A stretch of 58,615 nucleotides of DNA. It comes from Rhodoferax sp. Its GTDB lineage: Bacteria; Pseudomonadota; Gammaproteobacteria; Burkholderiales; Burkholderiaceae_C. Below the pieces are notes generated by a model. It did not search any database, had not been told where the DNA came from, and saw nothing but the letters and a program-made list of their open reading frames with translations. Made by a program: the position numbers and the translations under genes. Positions 1 through 7,113 of this stretch are shown here, in pieces; the first letter of the stretch is position 1, and each line of letters opens with the position of its first letter. The DNA lies in contig NZ_JAQTWM010000011.1 of NCBI RefSeq assembly GCF_028689305.1, positions 1 through 58,615 on the forward strand, written 5' to 3'.

Positions 1-255
1 CAATGGCATGTGGGAGGCCGCAGCGTGGCCGGGCCGACGGCTTTTCTGGAAATCAGCGTGACCCAGGGAACCAATACCGCGCAGCAGAAGGCCGACTTCA
101 TCGCCGCCGCGTTTGAGGAGTTGCAGCATCAACTCGGCGCGGGCCAAGCGCTGGAGCGCGCCAGCTACGTCATCGTGCGCGAGCTGCCCGTCACCGATTG
201 GGGTTACGGCGGCCAGACCCAGGCGGCGCGCAAGTCGGCCGGGTCAGGGCCGTGA
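1..255 (+). CDS. Tautomerase-family protein, 5' end cut off by the window
   Basis: The open frame runs from the first base, so the start codon lies outside the window. The visible 84 codons resemble the C-terminal part of 4-oxalocrotonate tautomerase-like proteins: a strand with FLEISVTQG, then an amphipathic helix rich in Ala/Glu, and the family-like ending SYVIVRELPVTDWGYGG. The catalytic N-terminal proline cannot be checked because it is missing. The following 295 bases hold no gene, only an attC-like site. Family call is fairly good; the substrate is unknown. Confidence 0.6.
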   Translation, partial: QWHVGGRSVAGPTAFLEISVTQGTNTAQQKADFIAAAFEELQHQLGAGQALERASYVIVRELPVTDWGYGGQTQAARKSAGSGP

Positions 256-453
256 AGGCGAGCTTGGGAAGGCCCATTCAGGGGCGCGGCCCCATGGGCT
301 ATAGTCCGGCTGAATAAACAGCGCCGGGGACAACAGACCGGCGTTTGCCAGAATTTCGCCAGCCTAGGCGACAGGGTTCAAGGGGAGGGACATGACGCCA
401 ATATTCAATGCCATTGACCACCAATCGAGGCCCCATGCGCCTTCCGCGTGGTT

Positions 454-544
454 GCTCAACGCCGCCCGCAGACAATATCCCAGCTTATCCAGTCGTCTGA
501 CTTGGCAATGCCAGGATAGGCGGTCGGCTGCATTAAGTTAGCGC
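454..544 (+). other. attC-like recombination site (left of cassette)
   Basis: Seen: GCTCAAC at 454-460 fits the R'' core RYYYAAC and GTTAGCGC at 537-544 resembles the R' core. Between them are imperfectly paired arms: GCCGCCCGC pairs with GCGGTCGGC with one mismatch, and TATCCcaGC pairs with GCcaGGATA. The site is longer and more divergent than the right-hand one. The seventh base of R' is not the usual pyrimidine. Inference: the tail of an upstream cassette, or an attI/secondary site used for insertion. The rest of 256-549 shows nothing I can support. Confidence 0.5.
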
Positions 545-1374
545 TCAAGATGGCCGCCCCATCCTTTGCAAAGCAGCTCCTGCAACATTGGGGCATTGCC
601 GTTTCCGACATACCTACGTCAGTGAAAGAGGAATCGGACTTCTTAGCTACGTTCGGGACATACAAGGTATTGATTGAAGAAAAGACGAAGATCGACGACC
701 CAACCCGCCTATTGCAACGGGCAGCCACGTTGTCGAAGGGCGAAGTACATGGTGCATCGACTCCATTAGTTCGAGACAACCGCCTTTCCGGCCTAGTTGG
801 AAAAGCCGCCAGCCAACTTTTATCCTCGGCTGATAAAGATCATGACTTTCGTTTGATTTGGTTCACCGGTACCGGAGTCGATGCTGAAGCAAAGTTCCAT
901 CAATTCATCGCAACAATCTATGGAACGACCAACATCCTTGAGATGAACGCCTCGCACTATAGACGCTGCTACTTTTTCCGAAACAGCGATTTTCATCGCT
1001 ATGCGCAGGTCATTGACGGAGCCGTCGTGGCGCACGTTTCTGGTTCGTCCATTTCCGCCAAGCTCTGCCTGAATCCACTGTCCCCGCAGTTCAGCGCACT
1101 CAAGAGTTCCTCCGTCGTGGTGCCATTTGGTACAGCGGTTGAAGATCCTGTGGCGCAGGAACAAGCGAAGGACGTTCTTGTCGTTGATAGCGACATCGAC
1201 CGCAATGACGAAAGCGCCTTACTTGCCTTTCTACAGTCGAAGTACGGCACGCTTCCGCTCATGAAATTCGACCTTGGCTATTTGTCTGCAAGCGTATTGG
1301 TCGGCGAAAATGAGCGCTAACCCGGCAGTCGAGCGGACCTGCGCAAAAAGCCGCGCAGGCAGCTCACTTCTACG
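538..1374 (+). mobile_element. Solitary integron-type gene cassette
   Basis: One gene is bounded on the left by G^TTAGCGC (537-544) and on the right by an attC-like hairpin ending in GTTGAAGC (1374-1381). Gene start and stop both sit within a few bases of the boundaries: the ATG is 5 bases after the left core and the TAA stop lies inside the right GCGCTAAC core. That tight packing is typical of cassettes. No integrase gene or further cassette is visible, so this would be an orphan cassette (SALIN/CALIN type). Boundaries are inferred from the core sites. Confidence 0.55.
550..1320 (+). CDS. Cassette-borne protein of unknown function
   Basis: A 256-residue soluble protein that I do not recognise. 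It has no signal peptide or membrane segment. The N-terminal part contains FATFGTYKVLIEEKTKIDDP-like sequence with a Glu/Lys pair (LIEEKTK, near residue 41), loosely reminiscent of a (D/E)xK nuclease core; this is weak and I do not assign it. Codon use is visibly AT-richer than all neighbours (many ATT, TTT, GAA codons), consistent with foreign origin. The ATG at 550 follows the left core site directly with no clear ribosome binding site, as is common in first-position cassettes. It probably depends on an outside promoter. Confidence 0.6.
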   Translation: MAAPSFAKQLLQHWGIAVSDIPTSVKEESDFLATFGTYKVLIEEKTKIDDPTRLLQRAATLSKGEVHGASTPLVRDNRLSGLVGKAASQLLSSADKDHDFRLIWFTGTGVDAEAKFHQFIATIYGTTNILEMNASHYRRCYFFRNSDFHRYAQVIDGAVVAHVSGSSISAKLCLNPLSPQFSALKSSSVVVPFGTAVEDPVAQEQAKDVLVVDSDIDRNDESALLAFLQSKYGTLPLMKFDLGYLSASVLVGENER

Positions 1375-1381
1375 TTGAAGC
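1314..1381 (+). other. attC-like recombination site (right of cassette)
   Basis: A 68-base imperfect palindrome: GCGCTAAC (R''), a left arm containing TCGAGCGGAC, a central hairpin CTGCGC...GCGCAG, a right arm GCAGCTCACTTC, and GTTGAAGC (R'). Size and layout match short integron attC sites. The R' core deviates from GTTRRRY in its last base. It overlaps the stop codon of the cassette gene. Confidence 0.65.
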
Positions 1382-1543
1382 TGTAAAAGCACCCTTCCCA
1401 AGGTCAATTCCCATGAGCCGGTGCGTGGTCTGAAACGCTGAGTTCACATCCCCGCCGCATCACTTGGCACACCACACACCGCCTGCACTTGTTGGGCCAG
1501 TCCCATGAGCTGGCGCTGTGGGTGCTGTTTTGGTCCACAATTC

Positions 1544-1600
1544 ACTACTAAATCAATAGCTATTAAGGTAATAAATACGAGGGCTAAAGGCTAAATTGGC
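1544..1600 (+). repeat. 57-nt interspersed element, copy 1 (intergenic)
   Basis: ACTACTAAATCAATAGC (17-nt imperfect palindrome), exactly 20 nt, then GGGCTAAAGGCTAAATT. It lies between the cassette's right attC and the VOC gene at 1742. This is one of seven copies in the window with identical spacing. The rest of 1382-1741 shows no gene I can support. Confidence 0.75.
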
Positions 1601-1741
1601 ACAAATTTTGCGGCAACGGGGTGGGCCAGCGCGAACGTGGCCACGGGTTCGGCGCTGCTGAGTGACATCACGCTGCTGACACAGCGTTGTCAGCAGCCCT
1701 GGCGCACCATCTGGGCTTCTTCAACACAACAGGAGTTCCTG

Positions 1742-2119
1742 ATGAAAAACGCCATCACATGGTTTGAAATTCCCACCACCCAACTGGACCAGGCCCAGGC
1801 TTTTTACGAAGCCGTGCTGGGGCGGCCGATGCGCCGCGAGGCCATGGGCCCGTTTGAAGGGGCGGTGTTTGCCTACGATCACCCGGGCGGCGGTGTGGGT
1901 GGCGCCTTGTTGTCGGGGCCCTGTGCCGCTGGCGCCACCGGCACAGGCGCGCTGGTTTACCTGGACGCCTCCCCGTCGCTGGACGCGGCCCTGGCCCGGG
2001 CCGTGGTGCATGGCGGGCAGGTGGCGCTGCCACGTGAGGCCCTGCCGCCGGGCATGGGCTTTTTTGCCCACATCACCGACCTGGATGGCAACCGGGTTGG
2101 CTTGCACGCCGAACAATAA
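1742..2119 (+). CDS. VOC-family (glyoxalase-like) protein
   Basis: A 125-residue single-module VOC protein. It begins MKNAITWFEIPTTQLDQAQAF, followed by FYEAVLG, the usual beta-alpha start of glyoxalase/bleomycin-resistance folds, and ends DLDGNRVGLHAE where the last metal-binding Glu sits in relatives. The start at 1742 is supported by an AGGAG eight bases upstream; a longer upstream extension looks non-coding. Similar short proteins are often annotated as lactoylglutathione-lyase-like without a known substrate. It is followed after 8 bases by the EVE-domain gene, so the two are probably co-transcribed. Confidence 0.8.
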   Translation: MKNAITWFEIPTTQLDQAQAFYEAVLGRPMRREAMGPFEGAVFAYDHPGGGVGGALLSGPCAAGATGTGALVYLDASPSLDAALARAVVHGGQVALPREALPPGMGFFAHITDLDGNRVGLHAEQ

Positions 2120-2127
2120 AGGCGGCC

Positions 2128-2577
2128 ATGCGCCAGAACTGGATTGCCGTGGCCTGCGCCGAACATGCCCTGCGTGGGTGTGCGGTACCGGCCCACGGTT
2201 TCATGCAGGTGTGTCATGGCAAGTGTGCACCGCTCAAACGGGTGGCGCCCGGTGACCGGGTGGTGTATTACGCCCCCACCGTCACCATGGGCGGCCAGGA
2301 CCGGCTGCAGTGTTTTGTGACCATCGGTGTGGTGCAGCCGGGGCAACCCTACGCGTTTGACATGGGTGGCGGCTTTGTGCCGTTTCGCCGGGATGTGGTC
2401 TATGTGCCGGCGCAACCGGCGCCGATTGCGCCGCTGCTGGACGGCTTCGAGTTTGTCGAAGACCGCAAGCGTTGGGGTGACAAGTTCCGGTTTGGCCTGT
2501 TCAAGGTGTCTGACCACGACATGCGCCGGATTGCCCAGGCCATGGGCGCGGATTTGGCGTCACTCTGTTTTTCCTAG
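2128..2577 (+). CDS. EVE-domain protein (UPF0310 type)
   Basis: A 149-residue protein fitting the EVE domain over its full length: NWIAVACAEHALRG at the start, FMQVCHGKCAPLKR, GDRVVYYAPT, then a basic C-terminal half with FRRDVVY and a terminal helix. EVE folds relate to PUA/YTH and bind modified bases in nucleic acids; some sit in modification-dependent restriction systems. Here it stands alone beside a VOC protein, so a housekeeping or RNA-related role is as likely. The ribosome binding site is AAAGG before the ATG. Family sure, role unknown. Confidence 0.85.
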   Translation: MRQNWIAVACAEHALRGCAVPAHGFMQVCHGKCAPLKRVAPGDRVVYYAPTVTMGGQDRLQCFVTIGVVQPGQPYAFDMGGGFVPFRRDVVYVPAQPAPIAPLLDGFEFVEDRKRWGDKFRFGLFKVSDHDMRRIAQAMGADLASLCFS

Positions 2578-2650
2578 CTGCGCCGCAGGCGCCGGGATGG
2601 CGGCAAGACAGATTAGCATTGGAGGGTCTTGCACACCGATCCATTGCACC

Positions 2651-3379
2651 ATGTCCGACGCCCCCAACTGCCCGTCCTGCCACGCTCCCATGGAGGTGCA
2701 CGCGCTGGCCAGCGTGGCCGGGGGCAAGGTGGCGCTGGACCTGTGTTTTGCCTGCCATGGCATCTGGTTTGACCCGCAGGAAAACCTCAAACTCACCGCC
2801 GCGGCGGTGGTGACCTTGTTCAAGCTCTTGCACGAGCACCGTGATGCGCCGCGCCAGCCGCTGGCGCTCAAGCTGGCCTGCCCGCACTGCAGCCGCACGC
2901 TGGCCCAGGGCTTTGATGTGGTGCGCAGTGGCCGCTACATCACCTACCGGTGCCCGCAGCGCCATGGTCGCTTCAGCGCGTTTTCGTCGTTCATGATTGA
3001 AAAAGGGTTTGTGCGCCAGCTCACCCAGCCTGAAATTGACGACATGGCGCGCCGGGTGGCGGTGATCTATTGCAGCAGCTGTGGTGCGCCGGTGGACCTG
3101 CGCCAGGACCACGCCTGCCCGCATTGCCGTTCGGCCTTTTCCCTGCTGGACCCGCAAGCGGTGGAGCGGGCGCTGCAGGGTTATGCCAAAGCGGCCAGCG
3201 GCGCCCAGGCCGTCAAGGTCCCCGAACTGGCTGACGCCCTGGTGGCGCTGGAACGTGATCGCCAGCGGGCGCAGCGTGAGGCCCGGGAGGCTGGCGGCTT
3301 CACACTGCCCGGTGACAACTCGCCAAGGCTGGACCTCTGGGGGCTGGGGGTGGCCATGGTCTGGAGCATGCTGAACTGA
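2651..3379 (+). CDS. Zinc-ribbon protein with C-terminal hydrophobic segment
   Basis: A 242-residue protein with three zinc-ribbon-like cysteine groups: CPSCHAPM with CFACHGIWFD near the start (TFIIB-type knuckle), CPHCSRTL with a later YRCPQRHGRF, and CSSCGAPVDL with CPHCRSAF. The C-terminus (LDLWGLGVAMVWSML) is a short hydrophobic stretch that may anchor it in the membrane. The start at 2651 is the first in-frame ATG before the first knuckle, although the GGAGG upstream is too far away. Similar proteins are annotated only as zinc-ribbon proteins. Function unknown. Confidence 0.7.
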   Translation: MSDAPNCPSCHAPMEVHALASVAGGKVALDLCFACHGIWFDPQENLKLTAAAVVTLFKLLHEHRDAPRQPLALKLACPHCSRTLAQGFDVVRSGRYITYRCPQRHGRFSAFSSFMIEKGFVRQLTQPEIDDMARRVAVIYCSSCGAPVDLRQDHACPHCRSAFSLLDPQAVERALQGYAKAASGAQAVKVPELADALVALERDRQRAQREAREAGGFTLPGDNSPRLDLWGLGVAMVWSMLN

Positions 3380-3389
3380 GAATTGGTTT

Positions 3390-3446
3390 GCTATAAGTAA
3401 TATAGCTGTGTAGATCTATTTTGTCTGGGCTGGAGCCCTAAAACAC
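3390..3446 (+). repeat. 57-nt interspersed element, copy 2 (intergenic)
   Basis: GCTATAAGTAATATAGC, exactly 20 nt, then GGGCTGGAGCCCTAAAA. The second half is itself palindromic (GGGCT GG AGCCC). It lies between the zinc-ribbon gene and the WYL regulator, ending about 10 bases before the regulator's ATG, so it may affect termination or translation there. Confidence 0.8.
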
Positions 3447-3456
3447 TGGTAACTTC

Positions 3457-4176
3457 ATGCGCCGTGCCGACCGCCTGTTTCAAATTGTCCAGCTCATCCG
3501 TGGCCGGCGCCTGACCACGGCGGCCTTTCTGGCGCAGCGGCTGGAGGTGTCTGAACGCACCGTTTACCGCGACGTGGCCGACCTGCAGCACCAGGGGGTG
3601 CCGATCGAAGGTGAGGCCGGTGTGGGTTACCGGCTGGGCGCCGGGTTTGAGCTGCCGCCGCTGATGTTCACCCACGATGAGGCACGGGCGCTGGTGGCCT
3701 CGGTGCGGATGGCGCAGGTCTGGCAGGACCCGGCGCTGGCGCAGGCCTCGCAGGTGGCGCTGGGCAAGATCCTGTCGGTGTTGCCGGCGGCGGCGCGTAC
3801 CGCGGCGCAAAGTCTGGCGATCTACGCCCCGCCCATCGGGTTGGAGCCTGCGGTGCAGGGCGTGTTGCAAACCCTGCGCCAGGCCGCCCAGGGGCATCAC
3901 AAGGTGCGCTTGAGTTACTGCGATGCCGCCGGGCAGGCCAGCCTGCGCACGCTGCGGCCGCTGGGTTGTTTTTACTGGGGCAAGGTCTGGACGCTGGCCG
4001 CTTGGTGCGAGACGCGCCATGACTTCAGGAACTTCCGCCTGGACCGGGTGGCGGAGGTGCAGCTCATGGCCGGGCCGGATGGGCGCTATCGGGATGAGGC
4101 GGGCAAGACGCTGGCGGACTACTTTCGGCTGGCGGTGCCGGCGCCAGTGCAGGCGCAGTGGGCGCAGCAGGAGTAG
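3457..4176 (+). CDS. YafY/DeoR-like WYL-domain transcriptional regulator
   Basis: A 239-residue regulator. Residues 1-60 form a winged helix (RADRLFQIVQLIRGRRLTT, then a recognition helix around VSERTVYRDVADLQ, wing GVGYRLGAGFELPP). Residues 135-230 form a WYL-like ligand domain with VRLSYCDAAG, LRPLGCFYWGKVWTLAAWCE and RNFRLDRV. WYL regulators often sense nucleic-acid ligands or metabolites. Its own target is not obvious. The 3' end overlaps the convergent EAL/GGDEF gene by 113 bases. Confidence 0.9.
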   Translation: MRRADRLFQIVQLIRGRRLTTAAFLAQRLEVSERTVYRDVADLQHQGVPIEGEAGVGYRLGAGFELPPLMFTHDEARALVASVRMAQVWQDPALAQASQVALGKILSVLPAAARTAAQSLAIYAPPIGLEPAVQGVLQTLRQAAQGHHKVRLSYCDAAGQASLRTLRPLGCFYWGKVWTLAAWCETRHDFRNFRLDRVAEVQLMAGPDGRYRDEAGKTLADYFRLAVPAPVQAQWAQQE

Positions 4177-6022
4177 CGGTCTGACTGGGTTGGCTGCGCT
4201 CGAACAGGCCGGAGCCGGCCTGTTTGGCGTCATGCTTGGCCAGGGCCGCCAGATTGGCCACCTCTTCGGCCTGGGAAAACTCGCCACCTTCAATCACCAC
4301 GGCACCAACGGCGACGGTGGTGAACGGGAAAAACCGGGCCACGCCATGGCGGTCTTCGGCGTGGATGCCGCCGGCCTGGCGCGCCGCTTCGTCAAACAGG
4401 GTGACCGATTGGCTGTTGAACTCTTCCACCAGGCGCTCACAGCGCTGGCGCCAGTCCGGGCTCTGGAACAGCAGGATGAAGTCGTCGCCCCCGACATGGC
4501 CCAGGAAGTCGCGCTGCGGGTCGCAGTGCTGTTTGGCAATGTGCGCCATCAGGCGGATCATTTCGTCGCCGCGCCAGTAGCCGTAACAGTCGTTGAAAGG
4601 CTTGAAGTTGTTCAGGTCGGCATAACAGGCGACGAAGCGGCTTTGTTTTTTCAGCAGGCGTTCGATGTGCTGGCTGATCGGGATGTTGCCTGGTAAAAAC
4701 GTCAGCGGGTTGGCGTGGCGCGCCGCTTCGATGCGGGCTTCGGTGACCGAGCGCACCAGCTGGTCGCCGGTACCGAGGCCGACGTAACGACCGTTGTCGG
4801 TGACGATGAACCCGTCGGCCAGGTAACGCTGGTCTTCCGAGGTCAGGATGCCCACCAGGTCATCGACCCGGTGGTTTTTTTCAATCAGGCGGGGCTGGGT
4901 GTTGGCATTGAGCATGCACGACTTGCGGCCCGACAGGTCGCGGTAGTAGAGCTTGGCGTACTCGTTCATAAAGTGCAGGCGGTTGAGGATGGCCACCGGC
5001 CGGCCGTCCTCCAGCACCGCCACGGCGTGCAGGTCGGGCCGGGCCAGGAACAGTGCCGCGACCTCGTCATTGGTGTTTTTCGCGGTGACGGTGGGGGCTT
5101 CGAGCAGCGGCAGCTTGTTCAGATGGCCATCGGGCACGGCCTTGCCCAATTGGGGAAAGACCGCAATTTCCCGCTCCGTCAGCAGTTGGGTGGCGGCACG
5201 GTCGAGCTTGTCCAGGGGCACGCTGGCCGGGCGGCCAAAGTGGTAACCCTGGCCGAAGGTGAGTCCCAGGTCGCGCAGCACCCGCAGGTCCTGCGCGTTT
5301 TCGACCCCCTCGGCCACCAGTTCGGTGTCGAAGATGGCGGCGATCTGCAGCAGGGCACGCACCGTTTTCAGCTTGTCGGCATGTTCACTGATGTGCTGGA
5401 TGAAATACTTGTCGATCTTGACGATTTCGGGCCGCAGCTGGGACCACAGGCGCAGGCTGGAGCGGCCGTCGCCAAAGTCGTCGAGCGCCAGCGCGACGCC
5501 TTTGCTGCGCAGCGCCTGCACCACTTCGGCCAGCAAGTCCATGTCGGTCACCCGTTCGTGTTCGGTGATCTCCAGCACGATCATGCGGGGCAACACGCCC
5601 GCGCTGCTCAACAGGTTCAGCAAGCCTTGCGGCCCGCGTGTCAGCACCCACTCGATCAGCACCGCCGCGCTGATGTTGAGAAACAGCCGTCCGGCCGCCT
5701 TGAGCCGGCCCCAAGCCTGCAGCTGGACCACGATGCAGGCGATTTCCAGTTCGTAACCGAGCTGCTCGGTAGCCGCCGCAGCCAGCAGGGCGTCCGGGCT
5801 GTGCAGGGCGTGTCCGGCTGGGCCGCGGATCAAGGCCTCATGGGCATGGATGGCGGCCTGCCCCAGCTGGACGATGGGCTGGAACACCGGCTGCAACTGG
5901 CGTTCCTGCAGCACCCGGGCCAGCGGCCCAGCGCCGCCGAACTCGATGATTGGCGGCATCGTCAATGGACCGACGGTGGCCATCGGCTCGGGGGTGCGGA
6001 CATTGAACTGGGGAGACGACAT
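4064..6022 (-). CDS. EAL-CBS-GGDEF protein (cyclic-di-GMP turnover)
   Basis: A 652-residue cytoplasmic protein without membrane segments. Order: EAL domain (about 45-265), a CBS-pair-like region (about 300-430), GGDEF domain (about 455-620). EAL catalytic residues look intact: HEALIR (Glu at 62), FLNIS, EITEHE, ALDDFGDG, VKIDKY, VAEGVEN and FGQGYHFGRP. The GGDEF signature reads GGDDF (about residue 511), a tolerated variant, so either activity is possible. The last 37 or so codons are a Pro/Ala-rich tail encoded entirely opposite the 3' end of the WYL regulator gene. Start: ATG at 6022 gives MSSPQ; another in-frame ATG lies three codons upstream. Confidence 0.9.
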   Translation of the reverse strand: MSSPQFNVRTPEPMATVGPLTMPPIIEFGGAGPLARVLQERQLQPVFQPIVQLGQAAIHAHEALIRGPAGHALHSPDALLAAAATEQLGYELEIACIVVQLQAWGRLKAAGRLFLNISAAVLIEWVLTRGPQGLLNLLSSAGVLPRMIVLEITEHERVTDMDLLAEVVQALRSKGVALALDDFGDGRSSLRLWSQLRPEIVKIDKYFIQHISEHADKLKTVRALLQIAAIFDTELVAEGVENAQDLRVLRDLGLTFGQGYHFGRPASVPLDKLDRAATQLLTEREIAVFPQLGKAVPDGHLNKLPLLEAPTVTAKNTNDEVAALFLARPDLHAVAVLEDGRPVAILNRLHFMNEYAKLYYRDLSGRKSCMLNANTQPRLIEKNHRVDDLVGILTSEDQRYLADGFIVTDNGRYVGLGTGDQLVRSVTEARIEAARHANPLTFLPGNIPISQHIERLLKKQSRFVACYADLNNFKPFNDCYGYWRGDEMIRLMAHIAKQHCDPQRDFLGHVGGDDFILLFQSPDWRQRCERLVEEFNSQSVTLFDEAARQAGGIHAEDRHGVARFFPFTTVAVGAVVIEGGEFSQAEEVANLAALAKHDAKQAGSGLFERSQPSQTATPAAPTAPALAPAPPAESSPPASCPPHPDSAHPARP

Positions 6023-6114
6023 GAGGACCATTCCGGGAAGGACAGGTGCTCAATTTAAAACAGTGACGTGTCAATTTTGTGACAAAGTTGTGACCCCCGG
6101 CGCTGGTCCTGAAG

Positions 6115-7113
6115 TCACTTGAAATGATCGAACGAGGCGTAGTGGTTGGGCAGGGCTTGGCCGGCGCCATCCACCAGCCGCAGGCCGGGCTGGGCCTGGA
6201 TCTGGCCAATGCGGGTCACCGGGGTCTGGCTGAGGCGCCCGGCCGCTGCCACCGCGTCACGCAGGTGCGCAGGGGCGGTGAACAACAGCTCGTAATCGTC
6301 CCCGCCGGACAGCACCAGGGTGCGTCGGGTGGTTTGCAGCCATTGGGCATCAAATTGGCCGCTAGCCCGGATGAAATAATCGTTATTAGCTATCAATGTT
6401 GTAGCAATATCAACATCCACCAGGGCGCCGACGCCGGAGGCTTGCAGGATGTGGCCCAGGTCGCCGAGCAGGCCGTCGCTGACATCCATGGCGGCGCTGG
6501 CGATGCCGCGCAGCGCCAGGCCCAGCGCCAAGCGCGGCGTGGGCCGCTCCAGCCGGGCGCGGGCGGCGGTCAGCACGTCGGCGGGCAGGGTCAGTTGGCC
6601 CTGCAGGGCATCAAGCGCCAGCCGGGCGTCGCCCAGGGTGCCACTCACGTACAGGTCGTCACCCGGCTGGGCGCCCGAGCGCAACAGCGCCTGCGAGCGG
6701 CCTGCCACCACCGGCACCTCGCCAAACACCGTGATGCAGATGGTCAGCGGCCCGCCGGTGGTGTCGCCGCCAATCAGCTCACAGTCGTGGGCGTCGGCCA
6801 GCGTCAGCAGCCCTTGGGCAAAAGCGGCCAGCCAGGCCTCGTTGGCCTCGGGCAGGGCCAGCGCCAGCGTGAAGGCCAGCGGCTGGGCGCCGCAGGCGGC
6901 CAGGTCGCTGAGGTTCACCGCCAGCGCTTTGTGGCCCAGGCTGGCCGGGTCCACATCGGCAAAAAAGTGCCGCCCCTGCACCAGCATGTCGGTCGAGATC
7001 GCCAGCTGGGTGCCGGGCCGGGCCTGCAGCAGCGCGCAGTCGTCACCCACCCCCAGCGCCGCACGCCGGGCCGGGTGCTTGAAGTAACGCGCAATCAGGT
7101 CGAACTCACCCAT
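6115..7113 (-). CDS. thiL: Thiamine-monophosphate kinase
   Basis: A 332-residue ThiL, the last step of thiamine diphosphate synthesis (TMP + ATP to TPP). Motifs in order: MGEFDLIARYF, GVGDDCALL, ISTDMLVQGRHF, NLSDLAACGAQP, GGDTTGG, MDVSDGLLGDLGHI and LSGGDDYELLF. The stretch between VD and LSGG is about ten residues longer than in E. coli as I recall it and contains the 57-nt element (copy 3), encoding IATTLIANNDYFIRASGQF. The start at 7113 overlaps the end of the upstream gene by 8 bases, implying translational coupling. Confidence 0.95.
   Translation of the reverse strand: MGEFDLIARYFKHPARRAALGVGDDCALLQARPGTQLAISTDMLVQGRHFFADVDPASLGHKALAVNLSDLAACGAQPLAFTLALALPEANEAWLAAFAQGLLTLADAHDCELIGGDTTGGPLTICITVFGEVPVVAGRSQALLRSGAQPGDDLYVSGTLGDARLALDALQGQLTLPADVLTAARARLERPTPRLALGLALRGIASAAMDVSDGLLGDLGHILQASGVGALVDVDIATTLIANNDYFIRASGQFDAQWLQTTRRTLVLSGGDDYELLFTAPAHLRDAVAAAGRLSQTPVTRIGQIQAQPGLRLVDGAGQALPNHYASFDHFK
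6349..6405 (-). repeat. 57-nt interspersed element, copy 3 (inside thiL)
   Basis: On the minus strand: GCTACAACATTGATAGC, exactly 20 nt, then GGGCTAGCGGCCAATTT. Read in frame with thiL it gives A-TTL-I-A-NNDYFI-R-A-S-G, matching the shared peptide pattern. It lies in a variable loop upstream of the LSGGDDYELLF motif and the frame stays open. Confidence 0.85.

Noticed and set aside
4715..6058. Long plus-strand open frame opposite the EAL/GGDEF gene
   Set aside because: It mirrors the codon structure of a clearly real gene and its protein is Gln/His/Gly-rich without any motif, a normal artefact of GC-rich coding DNA. The same holds for 6124-7293, 7703-8701 and 38674-40323.
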